Assembly (NCBI GenBank): GCA_002363955.1 | Contig: DEXE01000007.1 | Location: 387,859 to 451,858, forward strand | DNA length: 64,000 nt | From: Methylophaga sp. UBA3192 | Lineage (GTDB): Bacteria > Pseudomonadota > Gammaproteobacteria > Nitrosococcales > Methylophagaceae | Direction: 5' to 3' | Shown here: piece after piece, positions 27,456-35,989 of the stretch | Numbering within the stretch: the first letter of the stretch is position 1 | How the letters are laid out: each line of letters starts with the position of its first letter | Position numbers and translations under genes: made by a program | The notes under the pieces: generated by a model | What the model was told of the DNA's origin: nothing | The model's input: the letters and a program-made list of their open reading frames with translations, nothing else | The model's database searches: none

Positions 27456-28136
27456 TTACGGCGTTTGGTAGGCTTCAGCTTCCTGTCCCTCTACAATAGG
27501 TTTTACAATTATTTCCACACGACGATTCAACTGTCGCCCGGCTTCGGTATCATTTGTGGCACGCGGTTCAAGTTCACCACGTCCCATTGGTACCAGACGT
27601 TCTTTCAGCACACCTCGTGCCGCAAAATAGTTGGTTACGGATTGGGCTCTACGTTCAGAAAGTTGCTGGTTATAATTTTCTGACCCTTTGCTGTCTGTAT
27701 GTCCGATGACATGAATTATGGTCTTGGGATAACGCTGCAGCACATCAGCGACTTTATTCAACGTCGGTTCAAACGCGGGTTTGATGGCTGAGCTATCAAA
27801 ATCAAAAGATACTTCGTTTGAAATATCAATTTTCAATGATTCGTCCTGCAGTTGCTGAATTTGCAATTCATTACGGGCTTGTTCCTGAGCCAACGCCTCA
27901 TTCATTTCACGTTGCTGGTTATCCATATAACGTCCCACACCGGCACCGGCCAGCGTACCGACAGCAGCACCGGCTATTACGCCACCGGCACCATCATCAA
28001 TGGCATATCCGATAATTGAACCGGCAGCCGCACCAATTGCTGCACCTCTTTTAGTTCGCATATTGGGATCGTCTGCCGCACAGCCTGACAAAATGATCGC
28101 CGATGATATGGCTGAGACTAATAAGATTTTTTTCAT
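27456..28136 (-). CDS. OmpA-family lipoprotein (Pal/YiaD type)
   Basis: 226-residue lipoprotein with lipobox LSGCA (Cys19), a glycine-zipper segment (about residues 33-67, repeated GAAxG pattern such as GAAIGAAAGSIIGYAID), and a C-terminal OmpA peptidoglycan-binding domain (about residues 108-215) with the IHVIGHTDSKGSENYNQQLS motif (core IGHTDSKGS) and LSERRAQSVTNYF. It resembles YiaD. Likely outer-membrane anchored and bound to peptidoglycan. Its 3' end overlaps the possible N-terminal coding part of rlmB. Confidence 0.88.
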   Translation of the reverse strand: MKKILLVSAISSAIILSGCAADDPNMRTKRGAAIGAAAGSIIGYAIDDGAGGVIAGAAVGTLAGAGVGRYMDNQQREMNEALAQEQARNELQIQQLQDESLKIDISNEVSFDFDSSAIKPAFEPTLNKVADVLQRYPKTIIHVIGHTDSKGSENYNQQLSERRAQSVTNYFAARGVLKERLVPMGRGELEPRATNDTEAGRQLNRRVEIIVKPIVEGQEAEAYQTP

Positions 28137-28212
28137 TGTTATGACTCCTCACTATTGCGTAGCATTCTAGACCCTAAGCGATATGCTGACTATACTTGTT
28201 TTCTAACTTCCT

Positions 28213-28746
28213 ATGCGAGAAACAGTGCTCATGGATCGTGAATTTATTGCTGTCAAAATTGCCATTTTGACGATTTCTGATACCCGCACAGAAACCGACG
28301 ACATATCCGGTAAAACGTTAAAAGACCGCTTGCTCTCTGCGGGTCATGAACTTGCCGACAAACAGATTGTTACTGATGATATTTATCAGATTCGCGCCAT
28401 TGTTTCGCGATGGATTTGCGATGAGCAGGTTGATGTCATTATCACTACCGGCGGCACCGGGCTGACCGGAAGAGATGGCACCCCGGAAGCCGTTCAGGTA
28501 CTGTTTGATAAAGAAATTAATGGGTTTGGTGAGCTGTTCCGACAAATCTCTTATGACGTTATCCGCACATCAACCATACAATCAAGAGCCATCGCCGGCG
28601 TAGCAAATGGTACGTTTATCTTTTGTCTTCCGGGGTCATCCGGCGCGTGTAAAACGGCTTGGGATGACATTCTACAACATCAGCTGGATGTCCGGCACAG
28701 GCCTTGCAACTTTGTTGAACTGATTCCTCGATTGCGCGAAAAATGA
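28213..28746 (+). CDS. moaB: Molybdenum cofactor biosynthesis protein MoaB
   Basis: MogA/MoaB-family protein involved in molybdopterin adenylylation. The 177-residue product has the IAILTISDTRTETDDISG start, the TTGGTGLTGRDGTPEA motif and LPGSSGACKTAWDDI, following E. coli MoaB along its length. The ATG at 28231 gives a start closer to the family than ATG 28213; neither has a strong ribosome site. Divergent from the OmpA-family gene. Confidence 0.93.
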   Translation: MRETVLMDREFIAVKIAILTISDTRTETDDISGKTLKDRLLSAGHELADKQIVTDDIYQIRAIVSRWICDEQVDVIITTGGTGLTGRDGTPEAVQVLFDKEINGFGELFRQISYDVIRTSTIQSRAIAGVANGTFIFCLPGSSGACKTAWDDILQHQLDVRHRPCNFVELIPRLREK

Positions 28747-28994
28747 TTAATCTGCAATTATTTTCCACGGCTGGATGCCATTTATGCGAGCTTGCAATTG
28801 AACAGGTCATTACGCTCGCCATCGCCGAACAGATAAATTTACATGTCGTTGAGATCGGTGACGATGATGATCTGGTAGAACAATATGGCGTTCGCATTCC
28901 AGTCATCAAGTTTTCTGATAACAGTGAAATAAACTGGCCATTTAATCAAAATGATATTCTGCAGAAAATTGCCTGGGAGACTACGGAACTTTAA
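28743..28994 (+). CDS. Glutaredoxin-like / thioredoxin-fold protein (DUF836 type)
   Basis: 83 residues with one CxxC redox motif (AGCHLCELA, Cys12 and Cys15) and the cis-proline region YGVRIPVIKF that closes a thioredoxin active site. This is the small glutaredoxin-like family often placed next to housekeeping genes in gammaproteobacteria. It overlaps the moaB stop by four bases, so the two are co-transcribed; the redox partner is unknown. Confidence 0.8.
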   Translation: MINLQLFSTAGCHLCELAIEQVITLAIAEQINLHVVEIGDDDDLVEQYGVRIPVIKFSDNSEINWPFNQNDILQKIAWETTEL

Positions 28995-29048
28995 CGCTTA
29001 TTTCATCTCTTAATTTAACTGTTAAGTTAACTGCATCGGAGCCAATGA

Positions 29049-29939
29049 ATGAAAGCGTTGATCTGGCCTTTTTTAGTATTTTGGTCTGTTTCCGCACCAT
29101 TAATTGCTGCTGAATTTCCAGCGATTCCCGGAAAACGTTTCGATGTTGGCGGCTATCAGTTGCACATTAATTGTACTGGCTCCGGCAGTCCCACTGTTAT
29201 TGTGGATGTTGGTCTTGGCGATGATTCCACTGACTGGCAGCTTATACAGCAAGCCGTTTCAAATCATTCAAAGATATGTGTTTTTGATCGACCGGGTTAC
29301 GGTTGGAGTGATTTTGGTCCATCGCCAAGAACCAGTAACAGAATTGCCGATGAATTAGAGACATTACTTGAACAGGCCGATATTCCTCCGCCATATATAC
29401 TGGTGGGCCATTCATTTGGTGGATACAACATCCGTATTTTTGCAGCGAATAACCCTCAGATGGTCGCGGGCATGGTGCTGGTTGATGCCTCTCATGAAGA
29501 TCAATACAAACAATTTCAAATCAAACTACCCAACAATTTCAATCGACGTGGCACCATCATGATTTTGCCGAAATCCACGGATAGTATGGCACATGCGAAT
29601 AAACCTCCAATATTACGTGAACGTGCCTTTCATGCCGCCAGAGCAGAAATTTCAGCTCTGGATGAAAGTTCAGTGCAATTACAGAAAAATTCAGCTTTAC
29701 CGGTCGTACCATTAATCGTAATCAGCCGTGGAAAACCAGAGTGGTATGGTGATTTAAGCCAACAGCAACGTGAAAAAACCTGGATTACTTTGCAACAGGA
29801 TTTGTCGCGTTTATCTCCTATCAGTACACATATGTTTGCCCATCAAAGTGGTCATGCTATTCCTCATGAACAGCCTGAGATTATTATTGAAGCCATTGAA
29901 CAAATAGTGAGTCAGGTGCACGCCCGCAACACCCTCTAA
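29049..29939 (+). CDS. Exported alpha/beta hydrolase
   Basis: 296-residue alpha/beta-hydrolase with an N-terminal signal peptide (about residues 1-21, ending near LIAAEFP). The nucleophile elbow is VGHSFGG, with an acid candidate in VLVDASHED and the catalytic histidine probably in the C-terminal QSGHAIP segment. The FDRPGYGWSD motif places it with epoxide-hydrolase/esterase-like members. The substrate cannot be named from the sequence. Confidence 0.8.
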   Translation: MKALIWPFLVFWSVSAPLIAAEFPAIPGKRFDVGGYQLHINCTGSGSPTVIVDVGLGDDSTDWQLIQQAVSNHSKICVFDRPGYGWSDFGPSPRTSNRIADELETLLEQADIPPPYILVGHSFGGYNIRIFAANNPQMVAGMVLVDASHEDQYKQFQIKLPNNFNRRGTIMILPKSTDSMAHANKPPILRERAFHAARAEISALDESSVQLQKNSALPVVPLIVISRGKPEWYGDLSQQQREKTWITLQQDLSRLSPISTHMFAHQSGHAIPHEQPEIIIEAIEQIVSQVHARNTL

Positions 29940-29977
29940 AAACAGTTATACTGGTTGCTTTTTTTCAGCTGGATAAC

Positions 29978-31126
29978 ATGACTGTTCTTTACATTGATTC
30001 GGATGCGGCGTTAACACAATTTTGCCAGGATATTCAGGACAGCCATTGGCTGGCTATCGATACAGAGTTTCTGCGTGAAAAAACCTACTACCCCCAACTA
30101 TGCCTGATCCAGATTGCCAACGATGATGTTATTGCCTGTGTTGATCCTATCGCTGTAAAAGATCTGACACCATTACTTGATCTACTTTATCAACCGCAAA
30201 TAACCCTGGTGTTTCATGCTGCACGACAGGATCTGGAGCTACTGTATTTGTTAAAAAATGCACTTCCACAAAACCTGTTTGATACGCAGTTGGCCGCGAC
30301 TATTCTGGGTGATGGTGATCAGATTGGATATGGCAACCTGGTTAAGCAGCGACTCAATGTCAATCTGGATAAAGCGCATTCCCGTGCGGATTGGACACAG
30401 CGACCTTTAAGCGCTGAACAACTGGAATATGCTGCTGATGATGTGCGTTATCTGCGTGAACTTTATCATCAGATGTCTGCCGATTTGGAAAAGCAGCAAC
30501 GCACTGAATGGCTCAAAGAAGATTTTTCAGCCCTTGCTAACGCTGATAATTATATTGCAGACCCTGAAACCATCTGGCGCAAAATCCGTGGGGCAGGTAA
30601 ATTGAAGGGCGTTCAGCTGGCCATACTTCAACAACTGGCAGCATGGCGTGAACAACGGGCAATCGATCGTGATCGCCCGAGACGCTGGATAATCAAAGAT
30701 GAAGTCATGTTGGATCTGGCACGATTTGCACCGGAAAAGATAGAAAAACTCAGTCAGATTCGCGGTCTTGAAGCCCGGGATATTGAACGTAATGGCCGGG
30801 CCATTATTGACGTAATCAGTAAAGCCAAACAAACGCCGCCTGAAGCGTGGCCGATTTTACTTAAACCTGAACCACTGAGTAATCAACAGGAAGCTCTGAT
30901 TGATGCACTGATGGCTTTATTACGTAAATTCTGTGATGAACAATCCGTCACGCCCATTGCTGTTGCCAGTCGTAAAGATATAGAAAAGCTTGTTCGCGGT
31001 GAAACCGAACTGGCTTTATTACAAGGATGGCGTTATCAGATTGTGGGACATCACCTGACTGCATTTATTGACGGTCATTTGTCTGTCACGGCTGATATAC
31101 AACAGATTCATACAAAAGAGGTATAA
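29978..31126 (+). CDS. rnd: Ribonuclease D
   Basis: 3'-5' exoribonuclease for tRNA and small RNA maturation. The 382-residue product has the DEDDy exonuclease motifs: AIDTEFLREKTYYPQLCLIQ (core DTEFLREKTYYP), VFHAARQDLELL and YAADDVRYLRELY. HRDC domains follow (about residues 205-290, with QQLAAWREQRAIDRDRPR) and near the C-terminus. Slightly longer than the 375-residue E. coli enzyme. Confidence 0.96.
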   Translation: MTVLYIDSDAALTQFCQDIQDSHWLAIDTEFLREKTYYPQLCLIQIANDDVIACVDPIAVKDLTPLLDLLYQPQITLVFHAARQDLELLYLLKNALPQNLFDTQLAATILGDGDQIGYGNLVKQRLNVNLDKAHSRADWTQRPLSAEQLEYAADDVRYLRELYHQMSADLEKQQRTEWLKEDFSALANADNYIADPETIWRKIRGAGKLKGVQLAILQQLAAWREQRAIDRDRPRRWIIKDEVMLDLARFAPEKIEKLSQIRGLEARDIERNGRAIIDVISKAKQTPPEAWPILLKPEPLSNQQEALIDALMALLRKFCDEQSVTPIAVASRKDIEKLVRGETELALLQGWRYQIVGHHLTAFIDGHLSVTADIQQIHTKEV

Positions 31127-31132
31127 ATAAAG

Positions 31133-32068
31133 ATGTCGGTACTTATCTGTGGCTCATTTGCCTACGACAATATTATGGTGTTTCCGGATCAATTCAAAAA
31201 TCACATTCTGCCCGACAAAGTGCATATGTTGAATGTAGCGTTTCTGGTGCCGGAGTTACGTCGTGAGTTTGGTGGCTGTGCCGGCAATATCGCTTTTAAT
31301 ATGAAAATGCTGGGTGATGAACCGGTACCGATGGGAACAGTCGGCAGTGATTTTGGTACGTATGCCGCATGGATGGATAAATTTGCCATCAATCGCCGGC
31401 ATGTACATGTCAAAGACGATCATTTCACAGCACAGGCCTATATCACCACTGATATTGATGATAATCAGATCACCGCTTTTCATCCCGGAGCCATGAACCT
31501 GGCCCATGAAACTAAAATCACCGAAGCGCAAAATATCAGGCTGGGCATTATCGCTCCGGATGGTCGTGACGGTATGATTCAACACGCTCAGCAATTTGCG
31601 GATGCCGGCATTCCATTTATTTTTGATCCGGGCCAGGGGTTGCCGATGTTTGATGGCGAGGATTTGCTGCAATTTGCCCGGCAGGCAACCTATATCGCCT
31701 TGAATGATTATGAAGCGCAGTTATTTGAAGATAGAACCGGCCTGCCACCCGGAGAAATTGCCAAACAGGTTGAGGCGCTTATCATTACTCGTGGCGCCCA
31801 GGGATCGCATATTTATACCGCGGGAAAACGTATTGATATACCCTGTGCCAAAGCCGAAAAAGTCGTGGATCCAACAGGTTGCGGCGATGCATATCGTGCC
31901 GGATTATTACATGGCATTTTGCACGGCAAGGATTGGGAAATGACTGGACGTATTGCGTCATTATTAGGTGCCATCAAAATTGAACAGCATGGCACTCAGA
32001 ATCATCAATTTACCGCTGAAAGCTTTGCTGCACGATTTGAACAAAACTTTGGCATGACTTTAAGTTAG
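31133..32068 (+). CDS. PfkB-family sugar/nucleoside kinase
   Basis: Ribokinase-fold kinase of 311 residues. The N-terminal signature is FGGCAGNIAFNMKMLG (about residues 46-61) and the C-terminal one DPTGCGDAYRAGLLHG, which carries the catalytic aspartate (GCGDAYR) and the anion hole. The sequence is closest in style to adenosine-kinase-like proteins of beta- and gammaproteobacteria, but the substrate is not proven. It follows rnd after six bases. Confidence 0.85.
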   Translation: MSVLICGSFAYDNIMVFPDQFKNHILPDKVHMLNVAFLVPELRREFGGCAGNIAFNMKMLGDEPVPMGTVGSDFGTYAAWMDKFAINRRHVHVKDDHFTAQAYITTDIDDNQITAFHPGAMNLAHETKITEAQNIRLGIIAPDGRDGMIQHAQQFADAGIPFIFDPGQGLPMFDGEDLLQFARQATYIALNDYEAQLFEDRTGLPPGEIAKQVEALIITRGAQGSHIYTAGKRIDIPCAKAEKVVDPTGCGDAYRAGLLHGILHGKDWEMTGRIASLLGAIKIEQHGTQNHQFTAESFAARFEQNFGMTLS

Positions 32069-32104
32069 ATTTTGTATAAAGCTCTGAGACTGCCCACAGC
32101 AGTT

Positions 32105-32593
32105 TCAGAGCAAATAATGACAAAGCTGTAATACCATCGCGGCAAAAACTCCGGCGATTACATCATCCAGCATAATGCCAAAACCACCATGTAACTTGCG
32201 GTCGGCCAATGAAATCGGCCATGGCTTCCAGATATCAAATAATCTGAATAACACAAATCCCAAAAGCATCCACTGCCAACCGGCCGGGGCAGCAATCATT
32301 GTGATCAGATAACCGACAATCTCATCCCAAACCACGGCAGAGGGATCGTCCTGTTTCAACCAGTTAACAGCTTGCTGACAAATCCAGATCCCGGCAAAAA
32401 ATGCGATGAAAGTGATGAGTAAGTAACTCAGCATCCCGACATCGTGGATCAGCCAATAGATTGGTAATGCGGCTATTGTGCCCATCGTACCAGGCGCTTT
32501 CGGGGATAATCCGCTTCCAAACCCATAGGCAAGTAAGCATGCCGGTCGTTTAAGCAAATCCAGCAATGTAACCTTATTTGGAGAAGTGGTCAT
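32105..32593 (-). CDS. pgpA: Phosphatidylglycerophosphatase A
   Basis: Inner-membrane phosphatase that converts phosphatidylglycerol phosphate to phosphatidylglycerol. The 162-residue product has GFGSGLSPKAPGTMGTIAAL, the VVWDEIVGYLITM metal-site motif, FRLFDIWKPWPI and HGGFGIMLDDVIAGV, all following E. coli PgpA. It overlaps the end of thiL by 20 bases; nusB-thiL-pgpA is a conserved order. Confidence 0.96.
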   Translation of the reverse strand: MTTSPNKVTLLDLLKRPACLLAYGFGSGLSPKAPGTMGTIAALPIYWLIHDVGMLSYLLITFIAFFAGIWICQQAVNWLKQDDPSAVVWDEIVGYLITMIAAPAGWQWMLLGFVLFRLFDIWKPWPISLADRKLHGGFGIMLDDVIAGVFAAMVLQLCHYLL

Positions 32594-33551
32594 AACCTGC
32601 CCTGATATTTAAGAATGGCTTCCAGTGACCCTGCTCGCCTTGATAATAAATGCCGGTATCGTCTGTGATTTCACCAATCACATGGATCAGGTTCGGAAAC
32701 TGTTGTTTGAGCCCCGCCACTTTGTCTGCAGTTGCGGTAAAACATAATTCGTAATCGTCGCCACCGGTCAACGCCAGTTGTGTAGCAAGTTCCAGGGGTA
32801 ATTTTTGCAACACAGCAGAAAACGGTAAAGCCGATAAATCCAGCTTTGCCCCTTTATTACTGGCGTTAAGGATATGAGTTAAGTCAGCTAATAAACCATC
32901 CGAAATATCAATGGCTGCATGTGCCTGACCAGCCAGTTGCTGACCGATTTGATTTCGTGGGGTCGGCATTTCCAGTCGCTGCAACAGATATTCGATATCT
33001 GTATCGCTTAACGCTGATTTATCTAACTGCCCTAACTTATATTGTAAAGCGGCAGCGGCATCACCAAGACAGCCTGTAACACATATCAAATCAGCCGGTT
33101 TAGCGGCATTACGCCGAAGCATATTTTCAGCCTGAAGATGACCATGCACCTGAATGGTGATGGATAACGGTCCTCGTGTCGTATCACCACCAACCAATTG
33201 AATTCGATGCTGTTTAGCGATTTCAGCTAAACCGGCTGAAAACTGTTTAAGCCACTTGTCGTTTATCTCCGTCAACGTCAGAGCGAGAGTAAACCATGCC
33301 GGCTCCGCACCCATTGCAGCAAGATCACTGAGATTGACCGCCAGCGCTTTAATGCCTAATCGATAGGGATCAACATCGGCAAAAAAATGTGTACCTTGCA
33401 CCAAGGTATCAATGGAAACTGCCGTCAACGTATTTGCAGGAGTGTATAAAACAGCGCAATCATCTCCAATACCGACTACTACATCATCACGCTCCGCAGT
33501 TAACGTATTGAAATAGTGGTGGATAAGTGAAAATTCGGGTGATAAATTCAT
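32574..33551 (-). CDS. thiL: Thiamine-monophosphate kinase
   Basis: Phosphorylates thiamine monophosphate to the active cofactor TPP. The 325-residue product has the EFSLIHHYFN start, VGIGDDCAVL, SIDTLVQGTHFF and LVGGDTTRGP motifs and the C-terminal TGGDDYELCF. The ATG at 33551 lies only two bases after the T-run of a hairpin, and the only ribosome-site-like bases sit inside that hairpin (see the separate entry). No THI box is visible here, unlike the TonB receptor at 50.4 kb. Confidence 0.96.
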   Translation of the reverse strand: MNLSPEFSLIHHYFNTLTAERDDVVVGIGDDCAVLYTPANTLTAVSIDTLVQGTHFFADVDPYRLGIKALAVNLSDLAAMGAEPAWFTLALTLTEINDKWLKQFSAGLAEIAKQHRIQLVGGDTTRGPLSITIQVHGHLQAENMLRRNAAKPADLICVTGCLGDAAAALQYKLGQLDKSALSDTDIEYLLQRLEMPTPRNQIGQQLAGQAHAAIDISDGLLADLTHILNASNKGAKLDLSALPFSAVLQKLPLELATQLALTGGDDYELCFTATADKVAGLKQQFPNLIHVIGEITDDTGIYYQGEQGHWKPFLNIRAGYDHFSK

Positions 33552-33552
33552 T

Positions 33553-33592
33553 TAAAAAAGCCCCGTCAGGATGGTTGCATCTTTTCGGGGCT
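33553..33592 (-). terminator. Terminator-like hairpin overlapping the thiL ribosome site
   Basis: On the minus strand, six bases after the nusB stop, AGCCCCG (33592-33586) pairs with CGGGGCT (33565-33559) and is followed by T6 (33558-33553) and then the thiL ATG. The shape is that of an intrinsic terminator with a 20-base loop, and the CGGGG arm is also the best candidate Shine-Dalgarno for thiL. Confidence 0.7.
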
Positions 33593-33597
33593 GAGAA

Positions 33598-34059
33598 TCA
33601 ATTCGATTTTTTCTGGGCTCGAGAGACCTTGGCGGCCTGGTATTCTGCCTGGCGCAGACGAGCACCCATTTTATCCAGAACACCATTAACATACTTATGG
33701 CCTTGTTCTCCACCAAAGGACTTGGCGAGCTCTACAGCTTCATTCAATACCACCCGATAAGGGATATCCGGACGGTGCATATATTCAAAAACAGCCAAAC
33801 GCAAGACCGAAACCTCAACAGGATCCACAGCGGATAAACTTCTATCCACCGCATGAGCCAGTTCAGCATCAATGGTATCAATTTCTTTGGTCACGCCGTC
33901 AACCAGCACTTGAAAATAGTTTTTGTCGATTTTATTGGCGTACTCGGCCATAACAAAATCCATCGTGTCTTTTTCAGGCGCCTGATTGTTGACAAGTGAT
34001 TGATAAAGCGCTTGCACAGCAGCACGTCTAGCCTGGGTCCGGGGCAGTCCACCAGCCAT
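33598..34059 (-). CDS. nusB: Transcription antitermination factor NusB
   Basis: RNA-binding factor for rRNA antitermination; works with S10 (NusE). The 153-residue all-helical product has the ARRAAVQALYQ start, the DRSLSAVDPVEVSVLRLAVFE region (core VDPVEVSVLRLAVFE) and PYRVVLNEAVELAKSFGG plus KYVNGVLDKM, all family hallmarks. Its ATG directly follows the ribH stop with no gap. Confidence 0.97.
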   Translation of the reverse strand: MAGGLPRTQARRAAVQALYQSLVNNQAPEKDTMDFVMAEYANKIDKNYFQVLVDGVTKEIDTIDAELAHAVDRSLSAVDPVEVSVLRLAVFEYMHRPDIPYRVVLNEAVELAKSFGGEQGHKYVNGVLDKMGARLRQAEYQAAKVSRAQKKSN

Positions 34060-34542
34060 TTACTTGGCATCTCCGATTTGACGTAATACATTAACCATTT
34101 CGATAGTGCTCATTGCCGCTTCAGCCCCTTTATTGCCAGCTTTAGTACCTGCACGCTCAATCGCCTGTTCAATTGTATCCACCGTCAACACACCAAAGGC
34201 AATCGGAATATCCAGTTGCAATGTCAGCTGACCCAGGCCTTTCGAACACTCACCTGCGACAAATTCAAAATGTGGTGTACCACCACGAATAACCGCGCCT
34301 AAGGCAATGATGGCATCGTATTTTTCAGTTTTGCCCATACGTTGTACGGCTAATGGAATTTCTACTGCGCCTGGAACACGGGCGATTTCAATATCTTTTT
34401 CCGCTGCTCCGTGACGTAATAAAGTATCGACTGCACCTGCAATCAGATTATCAACGATAAAGTCATTGAAACGGCCAGCAACGATACCTACTCGTATGCC
34501 TTTTGCGGAAAAGTCACCTGAAAAGGTTTTGATATTGCTCAT
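34060..34542 (-). CDS. ribH: 6,7-dimethyl-8-ribityllumazine synthase
   Basis: Penultimate enzyme of riboflavin synthesis. The 160-residue product has the VGIVAGRFNDFIVDNLI start, the RVPGAVEIPLAVQ motif, ALGAVIRGGTPHFEFVAGE (core GAVIRGGTPHFEFV) and PIAFGVLTVDTIEQA, all expected of the lumazine synthase subunit. ribH-nusB is a near-universal gammaproteobacterial pair. Confidence 0.97.
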   Translation of the reverse strand: MSNIKTFSGDFSAKGIRVGIVAGRFNDFIVDNLIAGAVDTLLRHGAAEKDIEIARVPGAVEIPLAVQRMGKTEKYDAIIALGAVIRGGTPHFEFVAGECSKGLGQLTLQLDIPIAFGVLTVDTIEQAIERAGTKAGNKGAEAAMSTIEMVNVLRQIGDAK

Positions 34543-34612
34543 ATTTCAGAAATGTCCATTAGAGATAAAAAAGGTATTGTACTGTGTTTAAAAATGAATG
34601 CCTAACAGTCAG

Positions 34613-35488
34613 TTACAGCCAGCGTTGCTTTTCTGCAGCCGTTTTATTGCGTGCATGCGGCAAACCATCCGGATCGGCTTCAACCACTGTCCATTGGTAA
34701 GGCGTTTGATCAATGCGTACTGCCGTCAACTGCTCTCCCCACACCGCCCCACTGTCCAATGAAAAGACGTTGTCATACTGGCCTGTTCCTAATTGCGACC
34801 AATGACCAAATACAATCCTGTCATTGACGCTGGCGCGATTAGGCATCATGAACCAGGGTTTCTGCTCAGCCGGTTTATCTTCAGGTGCACCTTTGAATTT
34901 CAGTGCCAGACTGCCATCTTCATGACAATAACGTAAGCGGGTGAAACAGTTGGTAATAAAGCGTAATCGATCCCAGCCGGTTAAGTCAGCAGACCAGCGT
35001 TTGGGTTTATTACCGTACATATGCTTGAAGAAATCACGCCAGTTATCAGATTGAAGCACTGACTCCACTTCAGCTGCTCTGGCTAGCGCTTCATCAATGC
35101 TCCATTCGGGTGGTAATCCGGCATGAACCATCGAAAACTGTAATTCACTATCGTGGTAAAACAAAGGCTGATGTCGTAACCAGTAGACCAGTTCATCCCG
35201 ATCTTCAGCATTCAGCACTGAATCAATCGTATCCAGTCGATGACTGTACTCAACGATGCCGGCAGCATGCGCCAGCATATGCAGATCATGATTCCCCAGC
35301 ACAACTTTAGCTGTCTGCTCACCCAGGTTGCGAACAAAACGCAGGGTATCTAATGATTTTGGTCCACGGTTAACCAGATCTCCGGCAAGCCATATCTGAT
35401 CCCACTGAGGATCAAATTGGAGTGTTTCGAGTAACTTGATCAGCTCGTCGAAACACCCCTGAACATCACCAATTGCATAAACTGCCAT
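34613..35488 (-). CDS. apaH: Bis(5'-nucleosyl)-tetraphosphatase, symmetrical
   Basis: Hydrolyses Ap4A to ADP; also removes Np4 caps from RNA in E. coli. The 291-residue product has the metallophosphatase motifs in order: YAIGDVQGCFDEL, LAGDLVNRGPKSL, VLGNHDLHML, and the histidine motifs in SMVHAGLPPEW and FGHWSQLG. Slightly longer than the 280-residue E. coli enzyme. Confidence 0.96.
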   Translation of the reverse strand: MAVYAIGDVQGCFDELIKLLETLQFDPQWDQIWLAGDLVNRGPKSLDTLRFVRNLGEQTAKVVLGNHDLHMLAHAAGIVEYSHRLDTIDSVLNAEDRDELVYWLRHQPLFYHDSELQFSMVHAGLPPEWSIDEALARAAEVESVLQSDNWRDFFKHMYGNKPKRWSADLTGWDRLRFITNCFTRLRYCHEDGSLALKFKGAPEDKPAEQKPWFMMPNRASVNDRIVFGHWSQLGTGQYDNVFSLDSGAVWGEQLTAVRIDQTPYQWTVVEADPDGLPHARNKTAAEKQRWL

Positions 35489-35500
35489 TTTGCTGGTGAA

Positions 35501-35989
35501 TTAACGGCGACGAAACAATGGTTCAGGCCTTAATACTGTTGCCTGATAGCTTTCACTGAAATCATCAAATGCGGCTAGAGCTTGTGTCAGCCGATTCGGG
35601 TTTGCCAGTTCAAAACTATTGATACCGCACTGCGACATGTAAAACAGCTGGTCGTATAACACATCACCCTGAGCGCGGATTTCACCTTTAAAGTTATACC
35701 GGTCACGCAACAAACGGGCATAGGAGTAACAACGTCCGTCTGTAAATGCCGGAAATAACAATACAACGAGTTGAAAGCGGCCTAAATCCGGAACGATTTC
35801 CTCTAATGGATCATCCCCGGATAAACGAATGCCCAAGCCACCTTCGTGATGACTTAATGTCTCGTGCTGTTCCTGCCAACGTGTTATTGAAACCGTAATA
35901 TTTCCAGCAACCAGAGCCGCCTCATCATCCAGATGCTGCCAGTTGTCTTCAACGATCTCGCGATCTTTAATGATCTGCTGCATAAACAC
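35501..35989 (-). CDS. DUF934 protein coupled to sulfite reductase
   Basis: 162-residue protein of the DUF934 family, with the conserved FPAFTDGRCYSYARLLRDR segment (core FTDGRCYSYARLLR) and GDVLYDQLFYMSQCGINSF. The gene overlaps the end of the sulfite reductase gene by 23 bases and this pairing is common in proteobacteria, so a role with sulfite reduction is inferred; the biochemical function is not established. ATG 35989 is used; ATG 35983 is equally possible. Confidence 0.8.
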   Translation of the reverse strand: MFMQQIIKDREIVEDNWQHLDDEAALVAGNITVSITRWQEQHETLSHHEGGLGIRLSGDDPLEEIVPDLGRFQLVVLLFPAFTDGRCYSYARLLRDRYNFKGEIRAQGDVLYDQLFYMSQCGINSFELANPNRLTQALAAFDDFSESYQATVLRPEPLFRRR

